The translations under genes were made by a program, and so were the position numbers. The notes beneath the pieces are model-generated. The model had not been told where the DNA came from and did not search any database. It was given only the letters and a program-made list of their open reading frames with translations. From Mycobacterium montefiorense (GTDB lineage: Bacteria > Actinomycetota > Actinomycetes > Mycobacteriales > Mycobacteriaceae), in the NCBI RefSeq assembly GCF_003112775.1, contig NZ_BFCH01000028.1:1-64000 (forward strand): a stretch of DNA of 64,000 bases. Direction: 5' to 3'. This document shows positions 50,939 through 59,270 of this stretch, in pieces; position 1 is the stretch's first letter, and every line of letters begins with the position of its first letter.

Positions 50939-51856
50939 GTGGCGAGGCTGACCGCACGTGAGATCGATCCGCTGGCACTCGAGCACCAGGTGTGCTTCGC
51001 GCTGGCGACGACCAACCGGGCGGTTTTGGCGGTGTACCGACCTCTACTGGAGCCGCTTGGCCTGACTCATCCGCAATATCTGGTGATGCTGGCGCTGTGG
51101 GATCACCGCAAGACTCCCGGGGCCGACCAGTCGCCGCTGTCGGTCAAGCAGATCGCGGCCGCGTTGCAGTTGGACTCGGCCACGCTCTCGCCGATGCTCA
51201 AACGCTTGGACGGACTTGGCCTGATCAACCGCGCCAAGAATGCCTCCGACGAGCGCAGCACCGACGTCATGCTCACCAAACGCGGAATTGCCTTGCGCGA
51301 GCGCGCACTTGAGATTCCACCCGCCGTCACCGCACGGCTGGGTGTCGAGCTGACTGAACTCGAGAACCTGCATCAGGTCCTGACCCGAATCAACGCCGCC
51401 GCCGTGGCGGCGGGCGCACTGCAATACTCAGGAGTCACCATGACCGCCGCGAAACCCAGTCTCTGGCAGCGCATCGGCTATGCCTACGGCCGGCGCCTAC
51501 CCGACTCGATGCACAGCTGGGTCGCACACGACCTGGCCGGCGAGGGAGCCATCCGCCGGCACATGATCAGGTGGGCAATACCGCCCCTGTTCGTCCTCGC
51601 CCCGTTCTGGCTGCTACCCGCCTCGCTCTACGTGCACACCGAGATGACGGTACCGCTCTACGCCTGGGCGCTGGTGATAACCTTTGCGCTGAACAAGGTT
51701 TGGCGACGGCACCGACTGGCAGTCCATGGACTGGACCCGAACTTGGTCGATGTGATCAACCGCCAGAAACAGGCACGGATGCACGAGGACTACGCCCGCC
51801 GTTACGGGCCGCGGCCGGAAGAGGCCGAATGGCAGTCCAACAGCAGCCCGTTCTAG
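50939..51856 (+). CDS. MarR/OhrR-like regulator fused to a DUF5313 membrane protein
   Basis: From GTG 50939 the first about 165 residues are a MarR-type winged-helix protein close to OhrR: LEHQVCFALATTNRAVLAVYRPLLEPLG (with the N-terminal redox-type Cys), YLVMLALWDHRK, QLDSATLSPMLKRLDGLGLI and ASDERSTDVMLT. The frame then runs on into a second protein starting MTAAKPSLWQRIGYAYGRRLPDSMHSW with two hydrophobic segments, matching DUF5313 proteins that are normally separate. AGGAG sits six bases before that internal ATG at 51440. A TGA-to-TCA change at 51428-51430 would explain the fusion. Both a fused and a separate product may be made. GTG 50888 is an alternative first start. Confidence 0.8.
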   Translation: MARLTAREIDPLALEHQVCFALATTNRAVLAVYRPLLEPLGLTHPQYLVMLALWDHRKTPGADQSPLSVKQIAAALQLDSATLSPMLKRLDGLGLINRAKNASDERSTDVMLTKRGIALRERALEIPPAVTARLGVELTELENLHQVLTRINAAAVAAGALQYSGVTMTAAKPSLWQRIGYAYGRRLPDSMHSWVAHDLAGEGAIRRHMIRWAIPPLFVLAPFWLLPASLYVHTEMTVPLYAWALVITFALNKVWRRHRLAVHGLDPNLVDVINRQKQARMHEDYARRYGPRPEEAEWQSNSSPF

Positions 51857-51859
51857 CGG

Positions 51860-52699
51860 CTACTTCAGGCAGCTGCCACCGTCGACGGGCAGCGTGACGC
51901 CGGTAATGTAACGCGCCTCGTCGGATGCCAGGAACAGCACCGCGTTGGCGATGTCCTCGGGCTCGACCCAGCCGATCGGCAGGGTGTGCATCAGCTGACC
52001 GACGACCTTCATGTCATCGGGTCCCGGGTTCTCCAGATCGGGACGGAACAGCTTCATGGTCCCCTCGTTCATGAACAGAGGGGTGTTGACGTTGGTCGGG
52101 TGCACGGAGTTGACGCGGATGTTCTGCGCGCCGAGTTCGACGGCGAAGGTGCGCATCAAGCCCACCACACCGTGCTTAGCGGCGACGTAGTGGCCGGTGT
52201 GCGGATATGCCTTGAGGCCGCCGACCGAGCTGGTGAGGATGATCGAGCCGCCGTTGCCGCCCGCGAGGATATGCGGCACACCGGCTTTCACGGTCTTCCA
52301 TACGCCGGCGAGGTTGATGTCGATCATGGCGGTCCAGTCGGTCTCGCTGGTCTTGTCCAGCGTCTGGCCGCCGTTGCCGATGCCTGCGTTGGCGACGATG
52401 ATGTCGAGCTTGCCGAGCTGCTCGACGCCGGTGTCCACAGCGGACTTGAGCGCGTCGTAGTCCCGGACGTCGACCTCGGCGGTGTAGATCCGACGGTTGT
52501 GTGCCTTCACCAGATCTGCGGTCTCGGCCAGATCCTCCGGCGTGGAGGCGGCGATGAGATCCACGGTGTCGATCTTCTTGCAGATGTCGACTGCGATGAT
52601 GTCGGCGCCCTCCTGGGCCAACCGCACCGCATGTGCACGCCCCTGACCACGCGCCGCGCCGGTGACGAAAGCAACTTTGCCTTCAACACGTCCAGTCAT
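51860..52699 (-). CDS. Mycofactocin-dependent-type short-chain dehydrogenase (carveol-dehydrogenase-like)
   Basis: This 279-aa SDR begins MTGRVEGKVAFVTGAARGQGRAHAVRLAQEG, and GARGQGRAHA with ADIIAVDICKK is the signature of the mycofactocin-coupled SDR group, which holds NAD tightly and passes electrons to mycofactocin. It has IIVANAGIGNGG, catalytic YVAAKHG and YITGVTLPVDGGSC. It oxidises a secondary alcohol, in relatives terpene alcohols such as carveol. Regulon site 3 (52879-52893) lies 180 bases upstream of the start. Its 3' end is four bases from that of the MarR fusion gene. Confidence 0.9.
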   Translation of the reverse strand: MTGRVEGKVAFVTGAARGQGRAHAVRLAQEGADIIAVDICKKIDTVDLIAASTPEDLAETADLVKAHNRRIYTAEVDVRDYDALKSAVDTGVEQLGKLDIIVANAGIGNGGQTLDKTSETDWTAMIDINLAGVWKTVKAGVPHILAGGNGGSIILTSSVGGLKAYPHTGHYVAAKHGVVGLMRTFAVELGAQNIRVNSVHPTNVNTPLFMNEGTMKLFRPDLENPGPDDMKVVGQLMHTLPIGWVEPEDIANAVLFLASDEARYITGVTLPVDGGSCLK

Positions 52700-52878
52700 C
52701 ACTACCTCAATTCGTTGATCGCACCGGCACGTCTGCGCTCAGAACTGCCGCGCTCGCAGGAACCGCGTGCGCCCCGTTCCCAGGGGAGCGGGGCGGGTGC
52801 CGCCACTGAACTCTGTCATCACCCGGCAATAGGTGTCAACGGCGAATCCGTTTTGGCTATTTGTAATTCTAAATATTA

Positions 52879-52893
52879 GAGAATCATATTCTC
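52879..52893. promoter_or_regulatory. Operator GAGAAT-CAT-ATTCTC (regulon site 3)
   Basis: This perfect 6-3-6 palindrome is in the 270-bp gap between the mycofactocin-type SDR start (52699) and the TetR 3' end (52970), in an AT-rich stretch that fits a promoter (TAATTCTAAATATTA just before it). It would control the SDR. Confidence 0.7.
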
Positions 52894-52969
52894 ATCAAGC
52901 AAATCGCGTGCGTTATTTGCTCAGGTCAGAGGGGCGAGGCGGGCCTCTCGGGGTCCGCGCTGGTGAGTG

Positions 52970-53686
52970 CTAGCCGACGAATCCGGCCGAGCAGAAATCC
53001 CATACCTCGTCGGCGGTGATCGGGTGGATCGTCGCGTCGTCGGGGCCGCCGCTGGACTGCGCGATGAACATGACCGTTTGCATTGCCATCGCGGCAATGC
53101 GGCGGGGATTGAGTCCGTCGCGCAACTTGCCGGCGTCGTAGGCGGCTTCCATGAGCTCGGTCAGCAACGCAAGCAGTGGTGCATGTGCGATCTTGACCTC
53201 GGCCGGGTGTGTTACCAGCAACCGCGGTGCAAAGTCGGTGAACAGCGGGCGCTTGGCTTCGGGGTCCGGTCGCGAGGCCTCGTACAACAGCTCGATGGCA
53301 ACCTGGAGCCGCTCGAGCGGGTCGGAATGGCTTTCAGTCGCGGCCCGGATCTGGTCGGCCGAGCGGCTCAGCGCATCTTCGAACAACGCGAGCAGCAGTT
53401 CGTGCTTACCGTCAAACTGCAGGTAGAAGCTCCGCAGCGACTGGCGCGAGCGGTCCACGACCTCCTGGACGGTAAAGTCCGTGCTGCCCTTCTCGATGAT
53501 GATCGCCTGGGCCGCATCGAGGAAGCGCTGAACGCGCTGTGCCGCACGCAGTTTCGCAGTCTTGATGGAACGCTCGACGGCGCGCTGCTTCCAGGCCGGC
53601 TCTTCGCTTGGATTGGTCACCGAGGACTCGGACGGTTGCCGCGAGGGGAGAACATGGTTGGACTCTACCGGAGAACGCCGTGACAT
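52970..53686 (-). CDS. TetR-family regulator, candidate master of the GAGAAT regulon
   Basis: This 238-aa protein has an N-terminal extension of about 45 residues, then a TetR helix-turn-helix (RVQRFLDAAQAIIIEKGSTD, FTVQEVVDRSRQSLRSFYLQ, FDGKHELLLALFE) and a ligand domain. ATG 53686 has AGGGGG upstream; ATG 53707 is an alternative. It is flanked by two copies of GAGAAT-N3-ATTCTC (52879 downstream, 53743 in its own promoter), which makes it the best candidate to bind all copies. In mycobacterial acyl-CoA catabolism such TetR proteins usually respond to a CoA intermediate; that is inference here. Confidence 0.88.
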   Translation of the reverse strand: MSRRSPVESNHVLPSRQPSESSVTNPSEEPAWKQRAVERSIKTAKLRAAQRVQRFLDAAQAIIIEKGSTDFTVQEVVDRSRQSLRSFYLQFDGKHELLLALFEDALSRSADQIRAATESHSDPLERLQVAIELLYEASRPDPEAKRPLFTDFAPRLLVTHPAEVKIAHAPLLALLTELMEAAYDAGKLRDGLNPRRIAAMAMQTVMFIAQSSGGPDDATIHPITADEVWDFCSAGFVG

Positions 53687-53742
53687 CGGTGCGCTCGACC
53701 CCCTCATGGAACATATGTCGGAGATTGTAACTTCCTTGCCAC

Positions 53743-53757
53743 GAGAATACTATTCTC
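53743..53757. promoter_or_regulatory. Operator GAGAAT-ACT-ATTCTC (regulon site 4)
   Basis: Identical over all 15 bases to site 1 at 14339-14353. It lies between the divergent TetR gene (minus) and acyl-CoA dehydrogenase (plus, start 53862), 57 bases from the TetR start at 53686. The position fits autoregulation plus control of the dehydrogenase. Confidence 0.75.
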
Positions 53758-53861
53758 CTACACGTGTGTATAGAAGCGGATTAGCAAGAGTGAACCGCGC
53801 CGTCGGCGGAAACCCGGATCTACCGATGCCCACGCGCTTAGCGAATATCTCAGGGAGTGCT

Positions 53862-55037
53862 GTGCAGCTGACCTTTGACTCCGATGTCGAGGAGTTCCGT
53901 GCGGAATTTGCGGCTTTCCTCGACGCGAATCCTCTCGACGCGGCGGTGACCGGCGAGCGGCCGCGGTCGAGTTCGGACATTCCGGAGTGGGCCCGCCGCT
54001 GGCAACGGCTGCTCTTCGACAACGGGTGGCTGCTGCCTAGCAACCCGCCGGAGTTCGGTGGGCGCAACGCCACGCTGTTGCAGCAATACGTGTACCTCGA
54101 GGAGTTGTCGCGACGGCGGATCTATCAGAGTTTCAATCCACAGGGCGTGGGCATCATCGCGGCCTCGCTGCTGTCATTCGGCACGCCGGAACAAAAGCAG
54201 CGCTGGGCGGTGCCGATTCTGCGCGCGGAGATGACCGCGTCGCTGGGTATGAGCGAGCCCGGAGCCGGTTCGGATCTAGCGTCGTTGAAAACCCGGGCGG
54301 TACTTGACGGCGACGACTTCGTCGTCAACGGACAGAAGGTGTGGACGTCGGGTGCCCATCACGCCGATGTGCTGCTGACATTCGTGCGCACCGGCCCGGA
54401 CGCACCAAAACACAAGGGTATCAGCGCTTTACTGATTCCGACCGACACTCCCGGTGTGGTCTGTCGGCCGTTCGCCTCGGTGGGTGACATCGAGGATGTC
54501 GACTTCAACGAGGTCTTTTTCACCGATGCGCGGGTATCGGCCGAGAACTTGGTGGGGGAGCTCAACGCGGGTTGGCGCGTCGCCACCGGTTCGCTCGGTC
54601 ACGAGCGCGCCATGCTCTGGCTGGATTACGCGGACATGCTGCACGCGATGACCGTCGAGTCCAGCCCATCGGGTTCCGTGCAGCGGGATCGCTACGCGAC
54701 GCTGGTGATGGATTTTTACGCGATGCGGCTATTGGGGTCGGCGACTCTGGCCAAGGCCGCACGCGGTGAAGAGGACGTACCCGCCCAATCGGTGCTCAAG
54801 CTGCTGGGTTCAGAGGCGATGCAACGTGCCTGTGAGGACGCTCTGGGCGCCAAGGGGGGCGACGGCCTGGTATTGCGTGGGGTCACCGCCCCGTTCGCGC
54901 CACTCAACTTGGACAGCCACTACGGCAGCTGGTTCGACCGCTACACACGCACCTTCGCCGCGACCATCGCGGGAGGCACTTCCGAAGTTCAGCGCAACAT
55001 CATTGCCGAGCGCGTCCTGGGGCTGCCCCGCGGTTAG
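53862..55037 (+). CDS. Acyl-CoA dehydrogenase (FadE-type)
   Basis: This 391-aa protein starts with GTG behind GGGAG. Domains follow the family: helical N-terminus with NGWLLPSNPPEFGGRNATLLQQ, FAD strand MTASLGMSEPGAGSDLASLKTR, FVVNGQKVWTSGAHHADVLLTF, and C-terminal TIAGGTSEVQRNIIAERVLGLP. As in other mycobacterial FadE proteins the usual YEGT is AGGT. The reading frame is open far upstream, but homology begins at SAVQLTFDSDVEEFRAEF. It is divergent from TetR with regulon site 4 between them. Confidence 0.9.
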   Translation: MQLTFDSDVEEFRAEFAAFLDANPLDAAVTGERPRSSSDIPEWARRWQRLLFDNGWLLPSNPPEFGGRNATLLQQYVYLEELSRRRIYQSFNPQGVGIIAASLLSFGTPEQKQRWAVPILRAEMTASLGMSEPGAGSDLASLKTRAVLDGDDFVVNGQKVWTSGAHHADVLLTFVRTGPDAPKHKGISALLIPTDTPGVVCRPFASVGDIEDVDFNEVFFTDARVSAENLVGELNAGWRVATGSLGHERAMLWLDYADMLHAMTVESSPSGSVQRDRYATLVMDFYAMRLLGSATLAKAARGEEDVPAQSVLKLLGSEAMQRACEDALGAKGGDGLVLRGVTAPFAPLNLDSHYGSWFDRYTRTFAATIAGGTSEVQRNIIAERVLGLPRG

Positions 55038-55348
55038 CAGTTGGTGGTGGCGGGGTTGTCCAGGCACCGCTGCAGACGGCCCGGATCCTGGGAGTCCAGC
55101 CAGGAGTAGTAGCCGATGGCGATGAGCCCGGCCACGATCGCCACCGTCCCTAACACCATGCCGGCTATTGCGGCCCGGTGATTCGTCGCTTCACCGCGGC
55201 CGACCCGCCGCCGGGCGATGTCGCCCGTCAGCAGGGCCGCGATACCCAAGGGCACTCCGAGCAGCAGCCAGCAGGTGGCCACTGCCAACCCGCCCAGGAT
55301 CACCGACGCGGCGCCGGCCTGATTTCGGGGTTCTACGGGGTAGCGCAT
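55034..55348 (-). CDS. DUF4190-type small membrane protein
   Basis: This 104-aa protein has two hydrophobic segments: AGAASVILGGLAVATCWLLL to LGIAALLTGDIARRRVGRG, and HRAAIAGMVLGTVAIVAGLIAIG. The GIAALLTGDIARRRV and AGMVLG pattern is DUF4190, common in actinobacterial membrane proteins of unknown role. ATG 55348 is used; a TTG three codons upstream is also possible. Its stop region overlaps the 3' end of the convergent dehydrogenase gene by four bases. Confidence 0.78.
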   Translation of the reverse strand: MRYPVEPRNQAGAASVILGGLAVATCWLLLGVPLGIAALLTGDIARRRVGRGEATNHRAAIAGMVLGTVAIVAGLIAIGYYSWLDSQDPGRLQRCLDNPATTNC

Positions 55349-55383
55349 GTGCGCCAATTCTAGGCAGTCCGCTTCCGCCGCTG

Positions 55384-56205
55384 CTACAGCTGCACCAGCC
55401 GTGGTGCAGATCCGTTGGCCCGCAACGCCGCTCCAGCCTGCCCGGTCAGTTCTCGTGCGCTGCCGAGCAGGCTGTCCAGAATCAGCGACCGTTTGACGTG
55501 GCAGTGCAACTGATGTTCGGCGGTGAACCCGATACCACCGAGCACCTGCTGGCAGTGACGCGCCGCGGTCAGTGCCGCCTGGCCGGCCGCCGCCTTGGCC
55601 AGCAAGCTGGCCAGGTCGTCCGGATCATCGGATGCCGTGCCGGCGGCGTGCAGGGTCGCCTCGGCGCCCTCGATCGTGACCAGCGTCTCGGCCAGTCGGT
55701 GCCGGATCGCCTGAAACGAGCTGATATGGCGGCCGAACTGGACACGATCCAGGGCGTGCTGGCGCGCTAGCGTCAGCATCGCGCGGCCGGCGCCGACCAG
55801 CCACCAGCCCAATGCCCGCCGCCCGGCGGCAAGTCCGGCCTGGGAAGCTGAATCCCCCTCTGCCACAGGATGTATCGGCAGCTGATCGTCTATCGCCGAA
55901 CTTGGAGCGTCTTCACGTTTCCACACCACCCAGGAGCCGCCGGCGAACGGAAGCGGGGTGACACCGCCCGGTGTATTGCCGGCCGCACGCAGCACCACGT
56001 CGTTGAGCACTGGCGCGTGCGCACCGGTCTCGCCGAGTAGCCGAAACACCAGAGGGATTGCAAAATCCGGGATTTCGTCCAGCATGTCGTGCCAGCCGAG
56101 GTCGGTCAGCGCCGTATCGAGCTTGGCGCCGGAAGTCGTGCCCATCGCGGTGCGTATCGAGTCGGCCAGCAGTTGAAGTTCCTCGGAGTCTGTGGTCAGG
56201 TCCAT
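55384..56205 (-). CDS. Acyl-CoA dehydrogenase, short beta-type subunit
   Basis: This 273-aa protein is a shortened FadE: MDLTTDSEELQLLADSIRTAM at the N-terminus, then HALDRVQFGRHISSFQAIRHRLAETLV and CQQVLGGIGFTAEHQLHCHVKRS at the C-terminus. The beta domain is eroded. It lies two bases after the full-length dehydrogenase gene (ATG behind AAGGAG), so the two should form an alpha2beta2 enzyme, like the pair at 15815-17795. Confidence 0.87.
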   Translation of the reverse strand: MDLTTDSEELQLLADSIRTAMGTTSGAKLDTALTDLGWHDMLDEIPDFAIPLVFRLLGETGAHAPVLNDVVLRAAGNTPGGVTPLPFAGGSWVVWKREDAPSSAIDDQLPIHPVAEGDSASQAGLAAGRRALGWWLVGAGRAMLTLARQHALDRVQFGRHISSFQAIRHRLAETLVTIEGAEATLHAAGTASDDPDDLASLLAKAAAGQAALTAARHCQQVLGGIGFTAEHQLHCHVKRSLILDSLLGSARELTGQAGAALRANGSAPRLVQL

Positions 56206-56207
56206 GA

Positions 56208-57314
56208 TCACTCCTTCCCGAGATCGAGAAGCCGGCGGGCGATGATGTTGCGCTGAATCTCGGCGGTGCCACCATAAATGGTCGACGCGCGCGAGTACAG
56301 GTACTCCGAGCGCCAGGGTGTGTCGTCAAGTTCGAGGTCGCCGGGCAGCAGGTCGCGGACGGTGTCGTACAACCGCTGTTCGGCCGAGGCCAGCAGCACC
56401 TTGTCGATCGAGGTATCGGGGCCCAGGCGTGCTCCGTCGCGCAGCCGATACTGCGTAGCGCGGGACCGACAGCGCAGCGTGTGCAGAGCGAGATACGCTG
56501 CGCCAAGCTCGTATTCGTCGTGGCCGCCGTGCCGGCTTCCACCGGAAACCTCCGCGATGAGCGCATCGAACCGGGAGTAGAGATAGGCGATCCGCTGCCA
56601 AAAACAGGTGGAGCGTTCGAAGGGGAGCAGGTCCATCGCGAGCCGCCAGCCGTCGCCCGGCTGGCCAAGCATCCGGCTCCCGGGGATCACCACATCGTCG
56701 TAGTACACCTCGCAGAACTCGTCGACGCCGTGCATCGTGCGCAGCGGGCGGACGGTGATGCCTGGGGTGTCGAGGTCTACGAAGAACGCGGTAATTCCGT
56801 CGTGGCCGGGTCCGGTGCGAGTGAGCAAGATACAGCGGGTGCAGAACTGGGCGAAGCTGGTCCAGGCCTTCTGCCCGTTGACTATCCAGTCATCGCCCTG
56901 CTGGGTGGCACGAGTGCTCAGCGACGCGAGGTCGCTGCCCGACCCCGGTTCGGAAAAGCCTTGGCACCATTGCTCCTCGCCGCGCAGCAGCCGCGGGACC
57001 ATCTCCGCGGCGAGTTCTGCGGGGGCGTAATCGATCATCGTGGGTGTGAGCACCTCGAGCATGGAATACGGGCCGGGCTCGGCCAGTCGCCGGCCCACCA
57101 CTTCTTCGCCGACGATCGCGCGCAGTAGCGCGGGGCCGCCCAAGCCGCCAACCTGGACAGGCCACCCGTAGCGCATCCAATCGGTGTCGTACAGCGCCCG
57201 GCTGACCCGCAGGAACTGCTGCATCTGGCCCTGCAGCGAGTGATCGGGTCCTGGCGTTAAGTCGTTCTCGTCGAGCCACTTACGCAGACCCGACCGGAAC
57301 TCCTCGACGTTCAC
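56208..57314 (-). CDS. Acyl-CoA dehydrogenase, alpha-type subunit
   Basis: This 368-aa FadE starts at GTG 57314, which overlaps the stop of the SnoaL-like gene (GTGA); a longer frame upstream is not homologous. It has RYGWPVQVGGLGGPALLRAIVGEE, WCQGFSEPGSGSDLASLSTRA, WIVNGQKAWTSFAQFCTRC and IYGGTAEIQRNIIARRLLDLG. It is the partner of the short subunit downstream. The operon continues from the Rieske/CMD genes upstream. Confidence 0.88.
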   Translation of the reverse strand: MNVEEFRSGLRKWLDENDLTPGPDHSLQGQMQQFLRVSRALYDTDWMRYGWPVQVGGLGGPALLRAIVGEEVVGRRLAEPGPYSMLEVLTPTMIDYAPAELAAEMVPRLLRGEEQWCQGFSEPGSGSDLASLSTRATQQGDDWIVNGQKAWTSFAQFCTRCILLTRTGPGHDGITAFFVDLDTPGITVRPLRTMHGVDEFCEVYYDDVVIPGSRMLGQPGDGWRLAMDLLPFERSTCFWQRIAYLYSRFDALIAEVSGGSRHGGHDEYELGAAYLALHTLRCRSRATQYRLRDGARLGPDTSIDKVLLASAEQRLYDTVRDLLPGDLELDDTPWRSEYLYSRASTIYGGTAEIQRNIIARRLLDLGKE

Positions 57315-57745
57315 GGCGTGGGGCGGCCGATGGCGTGCGGACGCCCGGAGTCGTGCACGCCGCTGCGGCGAATGAACGTCATGGCGCGAGTTTTCAATCG
57401 CCATCCGTCCGCGGTCCGCGAGTAGGTGTCGCGGTAGTAGCCGATCCGCATGTCATGCGTGGAGCCGTCGATGAAGCACAACGGCTGAGTGCCGCTCGCC
57501 GAATCGCCGTCAATGTTGTCGACCAAGGCAGTCCCGGTGAGGAATAAGCCTTTTGGTGCGGCGGCCACCAGCTCCGGAAACCTGTCCAGGCGGTAGGTGG
57601 AGCCGAAGGCGCTGTAGGTTCCGTCGGGTGTGAACACGCCGATGAGCCCGTCGATGTCTTCCTGGGTGATGGTGACGGCGTAGCGGGCGAGCAGCTGCTG
57701 GATCTCGACCAGATCGTCAGTTCTACTCGGCTGAGGAGTTGACAT
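57311..57745 (-). CDS. SnoaL-like (NTF2-fold) protein
   Basis: This 144-aa protein has LVEIQQLLARYAVTITQEDIDGLIGVFTPDGTYS at the start and RIGYYRDTYSRTADGWRLKTRAMTF near the end, typical of SnoaL_4 proteins. Relatives are small isomerases, cyclases or dehydratases, or accessory subunits near Rieske oxygenases, since ring-hydroxylating oxygenase beta subunits have the same fold. It could be a partner of the Rieske protein at 59254-60531, although it lacks clear beta-subunit features. It overlaps the amidohydrolase by 23 bases. Confidence 0.82.
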   Translation of the reverse strand: MSTPQPSRTDDLVEIQQLLARYAVTITQEDIDGLIGVFTPDGTYSAFGSTYRLDRFPELVAAAPKGLFLTGTALVDNIDGDSASGTQPLCFIDGSTHDMRIGYYRDTYSRTADGWRLKTRAMTFIRRSGVHDSGRPHAIGRPTP

Positions 57746-58943
57746 AGACCTTGCCGCCTTTCATCACGAAGCTGACGTTGCGGGTAACGGTGATGTCTTC
57801 CAATGGGTTTCCCGGTACCGCGATAATATCGGCGAGCTGACCGGCCGCGAGCCGCCCCCGGTCGGTCGAGTTGATCAGTTCGGCCGCGGTAATGGTCGCC
57901 GCCCGCAGCACCGCCAGCGGCGGCATGCCCCAATCGACCAGGGTGACGAGTTCGTCCGCGTTGCGGCCATGCGGGATCGCCGGCGCGTCCGTGCCGACGG
58001 CGATCTTCACGCCGGCTTCATAGGCGGCCTTGATCGAGGTCTTCGCCTTGGGGAACATCTCGGCGGCCTTGTCCTGCAACTCCTTCGGAGCGCGGGACAC
58101 ATCCATCGCCTCGGCGAGCCTGCGGGTGGTCACCAGGAAGCGGTCGTTATCGACCAGCATCTGGATGGCCTCGTCGTCCATCAGGAAGCCGTGTTCGATG
58201 CAGTCGATCCCGCACGCGACCGCGTGCTTGACCGCTTCCGCTCCGTGCGTGTGCGCCGCGACGCGTAGGCCGCGACGGTGCGCCTCGTCGACGATTGCGC
58301 GCAGTTCCTCGTCTGAATAGTGTTGTGCGCCAGCCTCGCCGGTTAAGGACATCACGCCGCCGGAAACGCACACCTTGATCAATTGGGCGCCGTGCTTGAT
58401 CTGGTATCGCACGGCTTTGCGGATCTCATCGATTCCGTTGGCGATGCCCTCTTCGACTGTGAGCTCGAGTGCGCCCGGCATGAACGCGGCGAACATCGTC
58501 GGATCCAGGTGCCCGCCGGTGGGCGTGATCGCGTGGCCGGCCGGGACCACCCGCGGCCCCTCGATCCACCCCGCGTCGATCGCCTTGCCCAGGGCGACGT
58601 CGAGCAGGTAGCCGCCGGTCTTCACGAATAGGCCCAGATTGCGCACGGTGGTGAAACCGGCGTGCAGCGTGCGTCTGGCATTGCCGACCGCGCGCAGCAC
58701 CCGCGTCGGGGGGTCGTCCTGCACCTGGGACAGCCCGGGCGTCTCGCCGCGCCCGCCCATCAGGAGGTTGACCTCCATGTCCATCAAGCCGGGCAGCAGG
58801 ATCGCGTCGCCGAGATCGATGATCTCGCCTTCGGGATCTGCGCCGACGCCGACGATCCGGTCTTCCTCGATCGCCACGTTGCCGGGCCGAATGATCTCAC
58901 CGGAGTCGACGTCGAGCAGCCCGGCGGCCTTGAGCGTCAGCAC
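57723..58943 (-). CDS. Amidohydrolase (imidazolonepropionase/prolidase-like) lacking the HxH motif
   Basis: This 406-aa metal-dependent hydrolase starts with GTG. Family features are DAILLPGLMDMEV, the carboxylated lysine in LIKVCVSGGVMS, RVAAHTHGAEAVKHA, IEHGFLMDD and AVGTDAPAIPHG, and C-terminal GRLAAGQLADIIAVPGNP. The first metal motif should be HxH after PGL-D; here it is Glu57-Val-Asn59 (DMEVNL). The other ligands remain, so it may hold a single metal or use Glu. It overlaps the SnoaL-like gene and is three bases from the small protein upstream. Confidence 0.85.
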   Translation of the reverse strand: MLTLKAAGLLDVDSGEIIRPGNVAIEEDRIVGVGADPEGEIIDLGDAILLPGLMDMEVNLLMGGRGETPGLSQVQDDPPTRVLRAVGNARRTLHAGFTTVRNLGLFVKTGGYLLDVALGKAIDAGWIEGPRVVPAGHAITPTGGHLDPTMFAAFMPGALELTVEEGIANGIDEIRKAVRYQIKHGAQLIKVCVSGGVMSLTGEAGAQHYSDEELRAIVDEAHRRGLRVAAHTHGAEAVKHAVACGIDCIEHGFLMDDEAIQMLVDNDRFLVTTRRLAEAMDVSRAPKELQDKAAEMFPKAKTSIKAAYEAGVKIAVGTDAPAIPHGRNADELVTLVDWGMPPLAVLRAATITAAELINSTDRGRLAAGQLADIIAVPGNPLEDITVTRNVSFVMKGGKVYVNSSAE

Positions 58944-58946
58944 CGC

Positions 58947-59270
58947 TTAGATCACCGGCTCCCGGAGCACCTCGACCCATGCCGCGCCGCTGTCGGGGAC
59001 CCGCGGCTGCTTCCATGCTTCGATCGGGAACGACACCATGACTAACGATTGCATGATGTGCATCAAGGTCTTGGCGTCGTCCGGCAAGTCGTCTAGCGAG
59101 TATTTGTCGCAGTACTCGATGACCTCGGGCAGCAGCGGAAACGCGACGTCGTAGAAAGCCTGCATCTCGGGCATCGTCGAGGCCAGCCGCTTGGCGTAGC
59201 GCTCGGGCTCGGTGGCCAGATCCCAATCCAAATGGGGCTGCAGAGCCGCGAACTCAGACGGTAGCGACAT
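58947..59270 (-). CDS. Small hypothetical protein coupled to the Rieske oxygenase
   Basis: I do not recognise this 107-aa acidic protein. It starts MSLPSEFAALQPHLDWDLATEPERYAKRL and contains several aromatic and Met residues but no metal or nucleotide motif. It overlaps the 3' end of the Rieske oxygenase gene by 17 bases and precedes the amidohydrolase by three, so it is translated with them. A subunit or accessory role for the oxygenase is inferred from coupling only. Confidence 0.65.
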   Translation of the reverse strand: MSLPSEFAALQPHLDWDLATEPERYAKRLASTMPEMQAFYDVAFPLLPEVIEYCDKYSLDDLPDDAKTLMHIMQSLVMVSFPIEAWKQPRVPDSGAAWVEVLREPVI

